Shown here: positions 9,752 to 19,237 of the stretch, piece after piece | Layout: each line of letters begins with the position of its first letter | Position numbering within the stretch: the stretch's first letter is position 1 | DNA from: Isotricha intestinalis | Lineage: Eukaryota > Ciliophora > Litostomatea > Vestibuliferida > Isotrichidae | Length of the DNA: 32,796 nucleotides | Reading direction: 5' to 3' | NCBI GenBank assembly: GCA_023807065.1 | Contig: JAJJLU010000541.1 | Span: 1-32,796, forward strand | Position numbers and translations under genes: made by a program | The notes under the pieces: generated by a model | The model's database searches: none | What the model saw: only the letters and a program-made list of their open reading frames with translations | What the model was told of the DNA's origin: nothing

Positions 9752-10249
9752 TTTTTTTTTCAATTAATTATTTTTTGAAAAAAAAACAAATTAATAATTT
9801 TTTTTTATTATTGAAAATAATTTAAATATTTTATCATTTAATTAATTATATATTTAAAATATTAAAAAATTCTAATTTAAGTTAAGTATATTCTAATTAT
9901 GAAAAGTGAAAACTTCATCAAACTTTTAAAATAATATAAAAATAAGATATTTTATATTAAATTGTATAATTAGTAAGAATCACATATAAAACCATAGAAT
10001 TCTTTTCAAAATCAAAATAGGATTTTGTCTGATTTAATATATTAAAATTTTTTAGTATTTTTTATATAGTTTTTTTCTTGTTTGAATTTTTTTTTATTTT
10101 ATAAAAAATAATATTTATTTAAATATATAATTCAATTTAAAATAATAAATTATTGTAATTCACTTAAAAAATATTCAAAAAAAAATATTTATGTTTTATT
10201 ATTCTTATTATTGAATAAAAAGAATTAATTAAATAAGAAAATAATAATA
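9752..10249. other. intergenic spacer, nothing recognised
   Basis: About 500 bases of AT-rich DNA upstream of the 1299-residue gene and downstream of the 316-residue gene. It starts with a T10 tract immediately before the ATG at 9751. No open frame or RNA gene was seen. Confidence 0.5.
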
Positions 10250-11200
10250 TTACATATCATGATTTTTCATAAAATTATGATATGAAGGGACATTTGGTTT
10301 TGGTTTAGAATTAGTTTTAATTAAATTTGGAGTTCTTATATTACTGTTATTAGATGTTGAATTTTCTCTACTTGTAAAAACTTGATCATAAATACTTTTT
10401 TTAGAAACATGTGGTTTAATTTTAATAAAATCTAAATATGTATATGAATTATTTGAACTATTTAAAGAAGTATTTCTATTTGATTGTATACTATCATCTT
10501 TTGTATATTTATCAATTTTTGTTTTTAATTTTTTTAATATTTTTAATCTAGTTGATATTGGGTATAACTTTTTAAAATCATTATATTTTTTTTCATTCCA
10601 TGATTCATCTAAGTTTAAATTTATATTTTTTGAATCATCTTTATTTAATATATTACTATCATTTATTTTATTATCATCAAAATCTTCATTTTGAATTACA
10701 GATATTTGAGTTAATTTGTCTGTTTCATAATATTTTTTTTCATTATTGATAGGATTATCTAAATTTAATTTAATTGAACTTAATGTTTTATAATTAAAAG
10801 AACTTTGTTTATCAAATTTTAAGTTTTTATCCCAGTTATTCTTATTATTTTCATTTAATAAATTAGTTTTATTATCATATTTATTATTATTTTCAATGGT
10901 AATGCTTTCGGTATTATTCACTTTATAATTATTATTTGAAAATTCTTTAAAATATTTTGTTTTTATTTGATTTATTTTATCAAAAGCACTTTTTACAGAA
11001 GTATAATTATAATAACCATATTTTTGTTTAATATAATCTATATTTAATTTAGCATCATTTGTTGAAGATAATAAAGAAGGAGTAGTTTTAAAAGGTAATG
11101 AAGTTGTTATTGGAATTGGATTATATCTTGTATTTTGAAATAAAAAATTTCTTAATCTATTTCTACTTTCTAAAGAGGTTAAAAAAGAATTTAATTTCAT
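10250..11200 (-). CDS. Asn/Ser/Lys-rich protein of unknown function, 316 aa
   Basis: Complete ATG-to-TAA frame, no recognised domain. The N-terminal ~90 residues are the least repetitive part and include a Tyr/Lys-rich helix-like segment (IDYIKQKYGYYNYTSVKSAF). The middle is Asn/Asp-rich and likely disordered. The final third holds SYTYLDFIKIKPH near residue 258 and ends PSYHNFMKNHDM. Both resemble the end of the protein encoded at 536-1963 (TYSEFIKKNY). There is no signal peptide or transmembrane helix. It lies between two other unknown polar proteins on the same strand, with ~150 bases separating it from the next gene upstream, but nothing indicates co-transcription. Confidence 0.8.
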   Translation of the reverse strand: MKLNSFLTSLESRNRLRNFLFQNTRYNPIPITTSLPFKTTPSLLSSTNDAKLNIDYIKQKYGYYNYTSVKSAFDKINQIKTKYFKEFSNNNYKVNNTESITIENNNKYDNKTNLLNENNKNNWDKNLKFDKQSSFNYKTLSSIKLNLDNPINNEKKYYETDKLTQISVIQNEDFDDNKINDSNILNKDDSKNINLNLDESWNEKKYNDFKKLYPISTRLKILKKLKTKIDKYTKDDSIQSNRNTSLNSSNNSYTYLDFIKIKPHVSKKSIYDQVFTSRENSTSNNSNIRTPNLIKTNSKPKPNVPSYHNFMKNHDM

Positions 11201-11352
11201 TTTATGTTTTATTTGTTTTATTAATATTAATATTTATATAATATTTAAATTGCAATTTTTTAAAAAAGAAATTCTATTATTCCTATAAATTCTTTCATTT
11301 TAATTTACAAAATTTTCAAAAAATTTAAAGAATATATCTTTTATTTAAAATT

Positions 11353-13929
11353 TTATGGATTAAAATAATGTAAAATTGCAGTATATTTATCACATAAACT
11401 AATAGAATTATCTTTCTCTTTTTCTTTTTCTCTTTTACTATAAGGATTATCAAATTTATTAAATAAATTTTCTCCATTTTTAAGTTTGAAATATTCTAAT
11501 TCAGTCCTTTGATTTTCATTTAAATTAATTCTTCTTTTATCAAATTCATTTTTTTTTCGAGGAAATTGTTTTATATCTTTTTTTTTCTTAAAATTAAAGA
11601 TACTTTTTACAGAAGAAGAATTAGTTTTATTTATAAAAAAATGATCATTTTGAAATCCAATACTTTTTTCATAAAAAGTATTTTTCATTTTTTGTGCTTG
11701 GCAAATAGGACATTTATCGACATTTCCATAATGTTTAGAAAATTTAAAATCTTCAAAATGATATTTTTTTTCATTATTTACAAGATGATTATTATTATTA
11801 TTATCTAAATGTTCATTTAATAAATTATCATTATTAATAGGATTTTTATAAGGAACTTTAATTAAACTTAAAGTTCTATTTCCATTTGAATAATCATTAT
11901 CTTTAATTGAGCTTATAGAAAAATTAGATGTTTCTTTTTTGGGATTTATTATATTTTTAGGAACAATAATAGAATTAATACTTCTTGAAGAATTCAATTT
12001 TTTTCTATTATCTATTTTTTTATACATTTCTATATTTGATTTTCTTGAAGTTTTTGAAGAAAAAAAATTTTGATAATTTAAATTATTCATTAAACTTATA
12101 TTTATTGGTCTATTTTTTATAGGAGATAAAGTCTTTTTTTTATTATTTTTATTCATTAATTTATCAGAATTTATTTTTTTTTTTATCGCCGGAGATTTAG
12201 GATTTAATTTTGTTATTTTAATTAAAGATAAATTATTATTATTTGAATTTATACTTGAAAATCTCTCTGTTTGTTTACCTAAATTCATTTCTGATTGTAA
12301 ATTTGATTTTAATTTCATTAGATTTTCTTTTTCAATATTCATTTTATTGAATTCTTCTTTTTTATTTTCTTCTTCTTCTTTACTATCTTTTATTATTTTT
12401 ATTATTGATTTTATATTATCATCACTTCTACTTTCATTTAATATTATTTTTTGTTCATTATTATTTTTAGAATCACTTAAATTATTTTTATTTTTTGTTT
12501 CTTCTTCACTTTCAATATTTTCATTTTCTTTATAACTTTTATTAATATTATCATTTATATTATTTTTTTCTTTTTGTTTTTTTTTATTTTTTAATTCATA
12601 TTTAATATTATTATCTTCTTTATTATCTTCTTTATTATCTTCTTTATTATCTTCTTTATTATCTTCTTCATAATTTTCATCATCATTTTTATTATAATTT
12701 TGAATATTATTTAATAAATTAGAATTGTTGTTTAAGCTTTGTTCAAATTTTGAAATTTTTAATTCTTCTTTTTTTTTTTTATTTGGATAATTAATTTGAA
12801 ATTCTTTTATTTGAATTAAATCTTTTTTAATTGAATTTGGATTATTAGAATTTATTTGTAATTCTATTTTTGAACTTAATAGTTTATCATTTAAATTTTT
12901 TTTTTTTTGATATGTTAAATTAAAATTATTTTCTTCTAAAATATTATTTTTTGGTTTTTTATTATTTACTATTTCAAAGTTTATTTTATCAATTTTATTT
13001 TTTTCTTTTTGGTTATTATTATTTACTATTTCAAAGTTTATTTTATTAATTTCATTTCCAATATTTATTTTTTCTTTATTATTTTTTATTTCAAAAAATG
13101 TATAATCTATTTTATTTTTATCATTAATAAATGAGTTTTTATTCATTATTTCATTATCTTTTTTTTTTTGATTAATCATTGAATTATTATTATTTACTAT
13201 TTCAAAGTTAGTATTTTCTATTTTTCTTTCTTTATTATTTTTAACTATTATTTTTTTTTCTTTTTCTATTTTTTCTTCATTAATTTTTTTTTCTTCTATT
13301 GTTTCCTTTTCTTTATTTTTTTCTTTTTCTTTCTTTATTTCAACTTTTGATTCTTTTTTTTTTTCTTCTTTTTTTTCTTCTTCTTTTTTTTCTTCTTCTT
13401 TTTTTTCTTCATCAATTTTTTTTTCTTCTTTTTTTTTCTTTTCTTCATTTTTTTCTTTTTCTTTCTTTTTTTTAACTTTTGATTCTTTTTTTTCTTGTTC
13501 TTTTTTTTCTTCATCATCAATTTTTTTTTCTTCAATTTTTTCCTTTTCTTCATTGTTTTCTTTTTCTTTTTTAATTTCAACTTTTGATTCTTTTTTTTCT
13601 TCTTCTTTTTTTTTTTCTTCTTCATTATTTTTTATCTCACTTTCAAATAATTTATTCATATTATCATTCTTTTTAAACTCATTAATTTTTTTCAAATTAT
13701 TAATATCTTCATTTAAATTATTATCTGATTGTTTATTCCCAATTTTAAATTTTAAATTAAATTTTTCTTTACTTTTTTTTTTCCTATCAACATAATCACC
13801 ATTAATACCTTTATCATAAATTAAATCTTCAACATTATCTAAAAGAATATTTCCATCTTTATCAAATTTATATGAATGATCACTTAAAGAACTATAAGTA
13901 ATAATATGAGTATTATGACTTTCTTCCAT
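11353..13929 (-). CDS. highly charged, repeat-rich coiled-coil protein with a C-terminal CPIC motif, 858 aa
   Basis: Complete ATG-to-TAA frame. Residues 1-95 form an Asp/Lys-rich N-terminus. Residues ~100-233 are almost only Glu and Lys (KKEEEKKEE-type runs), predicted to form a long charged helix. Residues ~238-323 hold three copies of NFEIVNNN and a related FEIKNN, each spaced by Lys/Asn-rich sequence. Residues ~421-441 are a five-fold NKED-type tetrapeptide repeat. The C-terminal third is Ser/Asn/Lys-rich and basic, with one KCPICQAQK motif near residues 736-744. A single CxxC with no obvious second pair is not enough to call a zinc finger. No membrane segment. Function unknown; the charged-helix architecture is common in cytoskeleton-associated proteins, which is only a suggestion. 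Confidence 0.85.
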   Translation of the reverse strand: MEESHNTHIITYSSLSDHSYKFDKDGNILLDNVEDLIYDKGINGDYVDRKKKSKEKFNLKFKIGNKQSDNNLNEDINNLKKINEFKKNDNMNKLFESEIKNNEEEKKKEEEKKESKVEIKKEKENNEEKEKIEEKKIDDEEKKEQEKKESKVKKKKEKEKNEEKKKKEEKKIDEEKKEEEKKEEEKKEEKKKESKVEIKKEKEKNKEKETIEEKKINEEKIEKEKKIIVKNNKERKIENTNFEIVNNNNSMINQKKKDNEIMNKNSFINDKNKIDYTFFEIKNNKEKINIGNEINKINFEIVNNNNQKEKNKIDKINFEIVNNKKPKNNILEENNFNLTYQKKKNLNDKLLSSKIELQINSNNPNSIKKDLIQIKEFQINYPNKKKKEELKISKFEQSLNNNSNLLNNIQNYNKNDDENYEEDNKEDNKEDNKEDNKEDNNIKYELKNKKKQKEKNNINDNINKSYKENENIESEEETKNKNNLSDSKNNNEQKIILNESRSDDNIKSIIKIIKDSKEEEENKKEEFNKMNIEKENLMKLKSNLQSEMNLGKQTERFSSINSNNNNLSLIKITKLNPKSPAIKKKINSDKLMNKNNKKKTLSPIKNRPINISLMNNLNYQNFFSSKTSRKSNIEMYKKIDNRKKLNSSRSINSIIVPKNIINPKKETSNFSISSIKDNDYSNGNRTLSLIKVPYKNPINNDNLLNEHLDNNNNNHLVNNEKKYHFEDFKFSKHYGNVDKCPICQAQKMKNTFYEKSIGFQNDHFFINKTNSSSVKSIFNFKKKKDIKQFPRKKNEFDKRRINLNENQRTELEYFKLKNGENLFNKFDNPYSKREKEKEKDNSISLCDKYTAILHYFNP
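12604..12669 (-). repeat. 12-bp tandem repeat coding for NKED
   Basis: About five consecutive copies of the plus-strand unit TTATTATCTTCT lie inside the 858-residue gene. The unit length is a multiple of three, so the frame is kept and copy-number change would only lengthen or shorten the tetrapeptide run. Confidence 0.85.
13230..13630 (-). repeat. long near-homopurine coding tract (Glu/Lys codons)
   Basis: Roughly 400 bases in which the coding strand is almost all A and G (GAA, GAG, AAA, AAG) and the plus strand almost all T and C. It encodes the Glu/Lys helix of the 858-residue protein. Apparent open frames on both strands here are by-products of this composition. Confidence 0.85.
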
Positions 13930-14198
13930 AATATTAAATATATTTTTTTTATTATATTTTTCATATCAGAAAATTTTTTATTTTAAAAAAAAAATAAAAA
14001 TTTTTTTTGATAAATTTATAAATACAATTAAGTCCTTAATGTAATAATTATATATAAATAAATATATACTAAACTTTATATTATTGTGGACACTTTATTT
14101 ATTCTTACAAAAAATTCCCACAAATATTTTTATATAAAATATTATAATTTATGATAAATTTGTTTTTTGAAATTTTTATTTTTTGATTTTGAATTAAT

Positions 14199-15158
14199 TT
14201 ATTTTAACATTTGATTATTTTCCATATTTTTTTTTATTTCATTCATAATTCCTTTAAAATTAAAAAATTGTTCATTCATTTTTCTTATGTCATCGCAATT
14301 AGAAACAAAACTAATTAAATAGTTTAAAACAGAATATAATTCAATATCTGATTTATCTCCATAAAAAGAATTAATTAATATTCCATTAGATAAATGACAC
14401 ATAAAAGAATAAAGAGAATTATCAACAATAACTATTTTTTCTAAATTATCAAAAATAGATAAATCTTTAATATAGATTTGTCCATTTATATTAATACAGT
14501 TTTTTCTATAAAACGTCATTTTAAAAATTTGATTTTCAGGGTCTAAAAATTTGACAATAGAATTAGCATATTCTTTTGTAGAAGCAGTATAAATGAAAAT
14601 ATCAAATTTATCTTTTAAAGTATTTAAAAAATCATATATTCCAGGTCTAAGAAAAATTCCAACTGAATAATTATTATTTTCATCATTAAAATTTATTATT
14701 GTATCATAATTATTTAAATTTTTAAATATACCTTCAAAATCAGCATGAATTAAAGTTTCATCTAAATCTAAAAGTAATATTTGTTTATTTGAATCATTTA
14801 ATATATTTTTAATTTTATTTCTTAAAATTTCCTTGTTTGATTCTTCTTTTTCTTTTTGTTCAATTTTAAGATTTAACATTATTATTGAAGAAAGAACATT
14901 AGTAACATAATTTTCATAATTTCCTGCATAATTAAAAGATGAGTCAACAATAGGATATAATAAATTATAATTTGATAAATTTAATTGAATTGAAGACTCT
15001 TCTTTTAAATTATTATCTAATTTATCATTTTTTATTTGTGATTTAGGTGAAAAATTTTCTTCTTCAATTGAATTTATTTCAAATATTCCTTTACATTTTA
15101 TTGGATTTGAATTATCTGAATCATAATCTTCTTTTGCTGACTCACATGAATATCTCAT
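14199..15158 (-). CDS. FCP1/SCP-family (NIF) protein phosphatase, 319 aa
   Basis: A HAD-superfamily phosphatase of the FCP1/SCP/CTDSPL2/TIM50 group; members dephosphorylate phosphoserine in targets such as the RNA polymerase II tail. The catalytic domain spans ~residues 124-290. It has the nucleophile motif LLDLDETL with D131 and D133, the flap-containing segment after it, motif II IYTAS (T191), the conserved KDLS (K231), and motif IV VDNS (D246, N247). The usual Pro after VDNS is Leu here (VDNSLYSF). The N-terminal ~115 residues are acidic and Asn-rich with a Ser-rich start and are not conserved. No transmembrane helix, so a TIM50 role is unlikely. It is the last gene of the left minus-strand block, divergent from the acid phosphatase. 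Exact substrate cannot be assigned. Confidence 0.93.
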   Translation of the reverse strand: MRYSCESAKEDYDSDNSNPIKCKGIFEINSIEEENFSPKSQIKNDKLDNNLKEESSIQLNLSNYNLLYPIVDSSFNYAGNYENYVTNVLSSIIMLNLKIEQKEKEESNKEILRNKIKNILNDSNKQILLLDLDETLIHADFEGIFKNLNNYDTIINFNDENNNYSVGIFLRPGIYDFLNTLKDKFDIFIYTASTKEYANSIVKFLDPENQIFKMTFYRKNCININGQIYIKDLSIFDNLEKIVIVDNSLYSFMCHLSNGILINSFYGDKSDIELYSVLNYLISFVSNCDDIRKMNEQFFNFKGIMNEIKKNMENNQMLK

Positions 15159-16389
15159 TTTTAATTTTAGTTTTTATATTTTTTTCCCCTTTTAAAGTAT
15201 TTTTTGAAATCTATAAAAATTATAATATTAAAGTTTATGACGTGTTGATTTTTAATATAGCTTTTTTTATTATGTTTTGGCTTTACTTTTTAAATCAGTT
15301 TTTTTAAATTTAGATTTTTTTGCTTTTATGTTTTTGAAATTAAAGTTTTATGATTTATTTATTTTTTTTTGATTTTTTTATTTTTTTATAAATGAGTTTC
15401 TTACTACATGTTTATTAATTCTTGTTCAACAATATTGATATATTTATTTTTTTTGATTTAATATTATATTTATAATAAAATCAAAAAAACGTTTTTTTAA
15501 CCAATGAAAAAAATTGATTTTATAATTTTGGTAATTTTAACTTTTAATATTTTTAAATGATAATTTATGGATTATATAATTTGTTATTTTTTGAAAAGAC
15601 TTGATTTACTTTTCCTTTTTTTCAATAAAATAATTGTTTAAAACTCATCATAAAAATAACAAAATAAAAAAATAATCTAAAAAATTTGAATAATAATAAA
15701 AATGAACCAAATGAAAAAAATAAAAAAATATAAAAATAAATAAATCCCTAAAAAATACAAAAAATTGAATTTCAAAAAAATAATAAATGGAAAGCTCAGA
15801 AATCAAAAAATAAAAAACTCAACAAAAAAGAATGTTTTAAATGAGAAGGAATGTATTTATATTAAATTATTATTGGTTTAATATAGTATAAAATCATCCA
15901 TAATAAAAAAAATTGTAATTTAAATAAATTTCTTTACTATATAAATAAGTATCATCAACATTTATCAATATTCTTCTTTCTTCATTAATAGATTTTTAGG
16001 ATAAAGATGAAATTAATGAATATTATCAAAGAAATCAAAAAAGAGAAAACAATAAAGGCAGATTTTATTTATTTTTAATTAGTTCTTTTTAATAATTGAT
16101 TCTCTTATAGATGAATATTATTTATTATAAATTATACTTTTAACTTATATATCAAATATTTTTTATTTTTTTTAAATTTTATCAAATATATAATAATTAA
16201 AATATATAAAAATTTAATGATAATATTCAAAACCCGATAATTAAATTATACATCCTTTGATGAAAAAACAAAGAAAAATCATTAGAAACAAAAAATAAAA
16301 ATCTATTAATAACAAAAAAAATCTAAAAAATAAACATCTAAAAAAAATAATAATATAAAAATAAAATAAAAAAAAATATATATAAAAAA
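15159..16389. other. 1.2 kb divergent intergenic region
   Basis: The largest gene-free gap in the window, between two divergently transcribed genes, so it must contain both promoters. The left half is T-rich, the right half A-rich. No recognisable promoter element, RNA gene or long repeat stands out. On the plus strand at 16000-16089 there is a protein-like stretch (DKDEINEYYQRNQKRENN) without a start codon. It is preceded directly by an in-frame TAG and stops at 16090. It could be a relic or chance. Confidence 0.55.
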
Positions 16390-17823
16390 ATGTTACATAA
16401 TTTCCTTTCTCCCCAAATTAATAAATATCTCATCCTCATTATTTTATTGGTACCCTTAACAAGAAGTGAAATAGTCTTTGTTTTTGAACAATTCCGTCAC
16501 GGAGCTCGAGCTAGTGTTTTCATTGGAAGACACAATAAAGACAAGTTCAAAGTATCTTGGATAGGTGACGGTGAATTGACAGGACCAGGTATGCGTATGC
16601 ATTACCTCATAGGAACTCATTCACGTGATAGATACCAAAACCTACTCTCCAAGAAGATAAACCCTAAAGAAGTAATCGTCTATTCAACAGACTTAAATCG
16701 AACAATTCTTTCAGCACAGTCACAATTACTTGGAATGTATCCTCCAGAACCTGGAATAGAATTAAATGAAAGACAAATACATAAAGCTCGTCCTCCTATT
16801 AAATTTATTCCTGGAATGGAAGAAGAAATTAGTCATTTAAAAAATTTGTCTATTCCACAAAAAATTCAAGGTATACCTATTAATATTTTTGAACATGATA
16901 AAAAACCTTATTTACTTACTGAAACTAGTGAATGTCCTATAATGCAATATGTAAAAGAGGAAAATTTCAAAAAAAAAATTGTACAAGATTTCCTAACACA
17001 ATTTAATAAAACATATTATGAAAAATTATCAAAATATTTCAATAATACAAATCCAAATTTTTTATTTGATTATATTAACATGTTAGGAATAACAGACCAT
17101 TTTATAAGTGTATATGTTCATAATAGAACATTAAAAGGGTTTCAAAATATAGGAATAAATTTAGAAGATTTTTTTAATCAATGTAAAATATTTAAAAATA
17201 TAAGTTTATTTGAAATAGAAAGTCCCTTAGAAATAGGAATAATGGCAACAAGTCCAGTAATGTCAGATTTAATAAAATGGATGGATGCAAGAATTAAAAT
17301 GGATATGGCTAATGATACTATATTTAATATTAATGCTCCAAAAATGGTTATGTATAGTGGACATGATATGACTTTAGTTCCTACTGAACAATTATTATTT
17401 AAAGCTTTTGGTGTTAAAGCTCATTATCCTGAATTTGCAACTAATCAATTTTTCGAATTACATAGAAGTGATTATGTTAATAAAAATTTAATCACTGTTC
17501 AAGATTATTATGTTGAATATTATCATAATGGAATTTTACATTTAAATGTCTCTTATTTAGAATTTAAAAAGAAAGTTCTACGATTAGTTTGGCCTATGGA
17601 TAAAATTAATAATTTTTGTAAAGTTAAATTTGCTAGTACTTTAGATTATTGTGTTTATTTTACTCTTGCTATTTCTTTAATTTTTATTGCTTTAGTTGTT
17701 TTTAGAAGAAGTAAAATTAAAAAATTTAGTAGTAAAATGAGTAGTAATATTGAAAGTGGAAATAATAAAGTTTATAGGGAAGAAGATGAGTTTGATGATA
17801 AGGAAAAAAGATTTATTGTTTAA
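16390..17823 (+). CDS. membrane-anchored histidine acid phosphatase, 477 aa
   Basis: Branch 2 histidine phosphatase acting on phosphate monoesters outside the cytosol. A signal peptide covers ~residues 1-26. The catalytic motif RHGAR follows (residues 36-40, H37 nucleophile), and the proton-donor HD pair lies in YSGHDMTL (H325, D326). Several N-glycosylation sequons are present (NRT, NKT, NNT, NIS, NDT, NVS). A single transmembrane helix at ~420-438 (YCVYFTLAISLIFIALVVF) is followed by a ~39-residue basic then acidic cytosolic tail, giving a type I membrane protein of lysosome, food-vacuole or cell surface. Length fits the lysosomal acid phosphatase family. The A-run directly before ATG supports this start. 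The first ~400 bases are much richer in G and C than the rest. It is convergent with the GTPase gene. Confidence 0.95.
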   Translation: MLHNFLSPQINKYLILIILLVPLTRSEIVFVFEQFRHGARASVFIGRHNKDKFKVSWIGDGELTGPGMRMHYLIGTHSRDRYQNLLSKKINPKEVIVYSTDLNRTILSAQSQLLGMYPPEPGIELNERQIHKARPPIKFIPGMEEEISHLKNLSIPQKIQGIPINIFEHDKKPYLLTETSECPIMQYVKEENFKKKIVQDFLTQFNKTYYEKLSKYFNNTNPNFLFDYINMLGITDHFISVYVHNRTLKGFQNIGINLEDFFNQCKIFKNISLFEIESPLEIGIMATSPVMSDLIKWMDARIKMDMANDTIFNINAPKMVMYSGHDMTLVPTEQLLFKAFGVKAHYPEFATNQFFELHRSDYVNKNLITVQDYYVEYYHNGILHLNVSYLEFKKKVLRLVWPMDKINNFCKVKFASTLDYCVYFTLAISLIFIALVVFRRSKIKKFSSKMSSNIESGNNKVYREEDEFDDKEKRFIV

Positions 17824-18117
17824 AGATTCTTTTCTCTTTTTTTAATTTTTTTTGGGTTTTTTTATCTTTTTGGTTCTTTTTATTTTCTTTTTTTAATTAG
17901 TTTTTTAAAAAAGGTTTTTAGACTTTTTCTGATATTTTGGTTTTGTTGATTTGTTATTTAAATTTATTATTTTTAATATCTTTTATATTTAAAAATTTTC
18001 TGGTAGATGTATTTAAATTATTTAAATTAAACAATTTTCTTTTTTATTTAATATATTTTTTAAAAGTATAATAACATATTTCTAATTTTTTCCTTATGAA
18101 ATCAAAAACTGATTTTT

Positions 18118-18714
18118 TTAAAAAATATAACAACAGCATTTTTTATTATCATTTTCATTACTATTTGTTTTAAACTTCTTAAAATTAATTTTTTTCGTAA
18201 GCTCCAAAAAAATATTTTTACATTGATTTTCATTATCAAATAAAGCACTAGTTTCAAAATAAGGAATTTTATTTTCATTTCCAAAATTTTTTGCATCTTT
18301 AAATAAAACTTGTCTTTCATTTTCTAAATCTTTTTTATTTCCAATAATAAAAATAGGAATATCTTTTCCTTTTAATTTATAAATTTTATTTAATCTACTT
18401 TTAGTACCATCAAAGCTTTTTTTATCATTAATAGCAAATATTAATAAAAAACCATCTGAAGGTTGAACCCAAGTTTCAAAAAAATTTTGATAATCATCTT
18501 GTCCTGCAGTATCTATTAATTCTACTTCTATTTTTTCATTATTTATTTCTGGATATACTTTATAATGATCTTCTAATGTTGTGTCTGTTTCTTCTGGGTT
18601 TAAATTTTTATCTAAACAACGATATGTTATTGTCGTCTTTCCTACTGTTGAATCACCTAATATTGCTATGTTAAATTTCTTAGATATTTGTGATTCTTCT
18701 TGAAGTTCTGACAT
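18118..18714 (-). CDS. Ras-family small GTPase with CAAX box, 198 aa
   Basis: GTP-binding switch protein. G1 is GDSTVGKT (20-27). Switch I has TDTTLEDHY, like the Ras TIEDSY effector loop. G3 is DTAGQDDY with the catalytic Gln (Q72). G4 is NKKD (126-129). G5 is ETSAL (154-158), where most Ras proteins have SAK. The two residues matching Ras Gly12 and Gly13 are Ser and Thr; Ser at the first is common in Rabs, Thr at the second is unusual. The C-terminus CCCYIF ends in a CAAX box, CYIF; the final Phe favours geranylgeranylation by GGTase-I, and the two preceding Cys could be palmitoylated. The switch I sequence plus CAAX argue for a Ras-like rather than Rab identity. Partners are unknown. Confidence 0.94.
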   Translation of the reverse strand: MSELQEESQISKKFNIAILGDSTVGKTTITYRCLDKNLNPEETDTTLEDHYKVYPEINNEKIEVELIDTAGQDDYQNFFETWVQPSDGFLLIFAINDKKSFDGTKSRLNKIYKLKGKDIPIFIIGNKKDLENERQVLFKDAKNFGNENKIPYFETSALFDNENQCKNIFLELTKKINFKKFKTNSNENDNKKCCCYIF

Positions 18715-19237
18715 TTTTTTTTTTTGATTTTTTTATATTTAATTTTTTTTATCAAATTTTATGCTTATTTCAATTTATATATTATTTATCTATTTAATTG
18801 TTGTATAATAAAATATTCTTTTTAGAAGTTTTATATAAGTTTATGTGTTGTTTATTCGAAGAAATTAGAATGTTAATAATTTATTAGAAATATTATTCGA
18901 GATTAAAAAAATTATATTTAAATAATTCATATATAGAAATTTGATATTTTCTAATAAATATAAAATAAATGGTAAAGTTTCCTTAATTAAAATATAAATA
19001 TATCTACAATGGATTTTCTAAAGAAAGTAATTGATAAAAATAATTATATTATTCATTTTATATAAGAATATTTAAAGCATCTTATTCTAAATTTATTTAT
19101 TTTATTTAAAAAAGAAATAATAAATTTATAAATTGTATTTTTCATAAAATTGAAAATATTTTATATATTAAAATAATTTAATAATTAATATATTAATAAT
19201 TTAAAATTCATTTTTTTAAATTAATATATATTATTAT
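18715..19237. other. divergent intergenic region, nothing recognised
   Basis: About 520 bases between the start codons of the GTPase gene (minus) and the transporter gene (plus). It should contain both promoters. I see only AT-rich sequence without a distinctive motif, RNA gene or repeat. Confidence 0.5.

Noticed and set aside
13335..13625. 96-codon minus-strand frame made almost only of Lys
   Set aside because: A frame-shifted reading of the Glu/Lys homopurine tract within the 858-residue gene.
15949..15999. Possible GT-AG intron (GTATCA to TTTTTAG) before the DKDEIN stretch
   Set aside because: The upstream side ends in an in-frame TAA, so no spliced coding frame results.
18102..18320. 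72-codon minus-strand frame overlapping the GTPase gene
   Set aside because: Out of frame with a clearly conserved Ras domain and without domain character.
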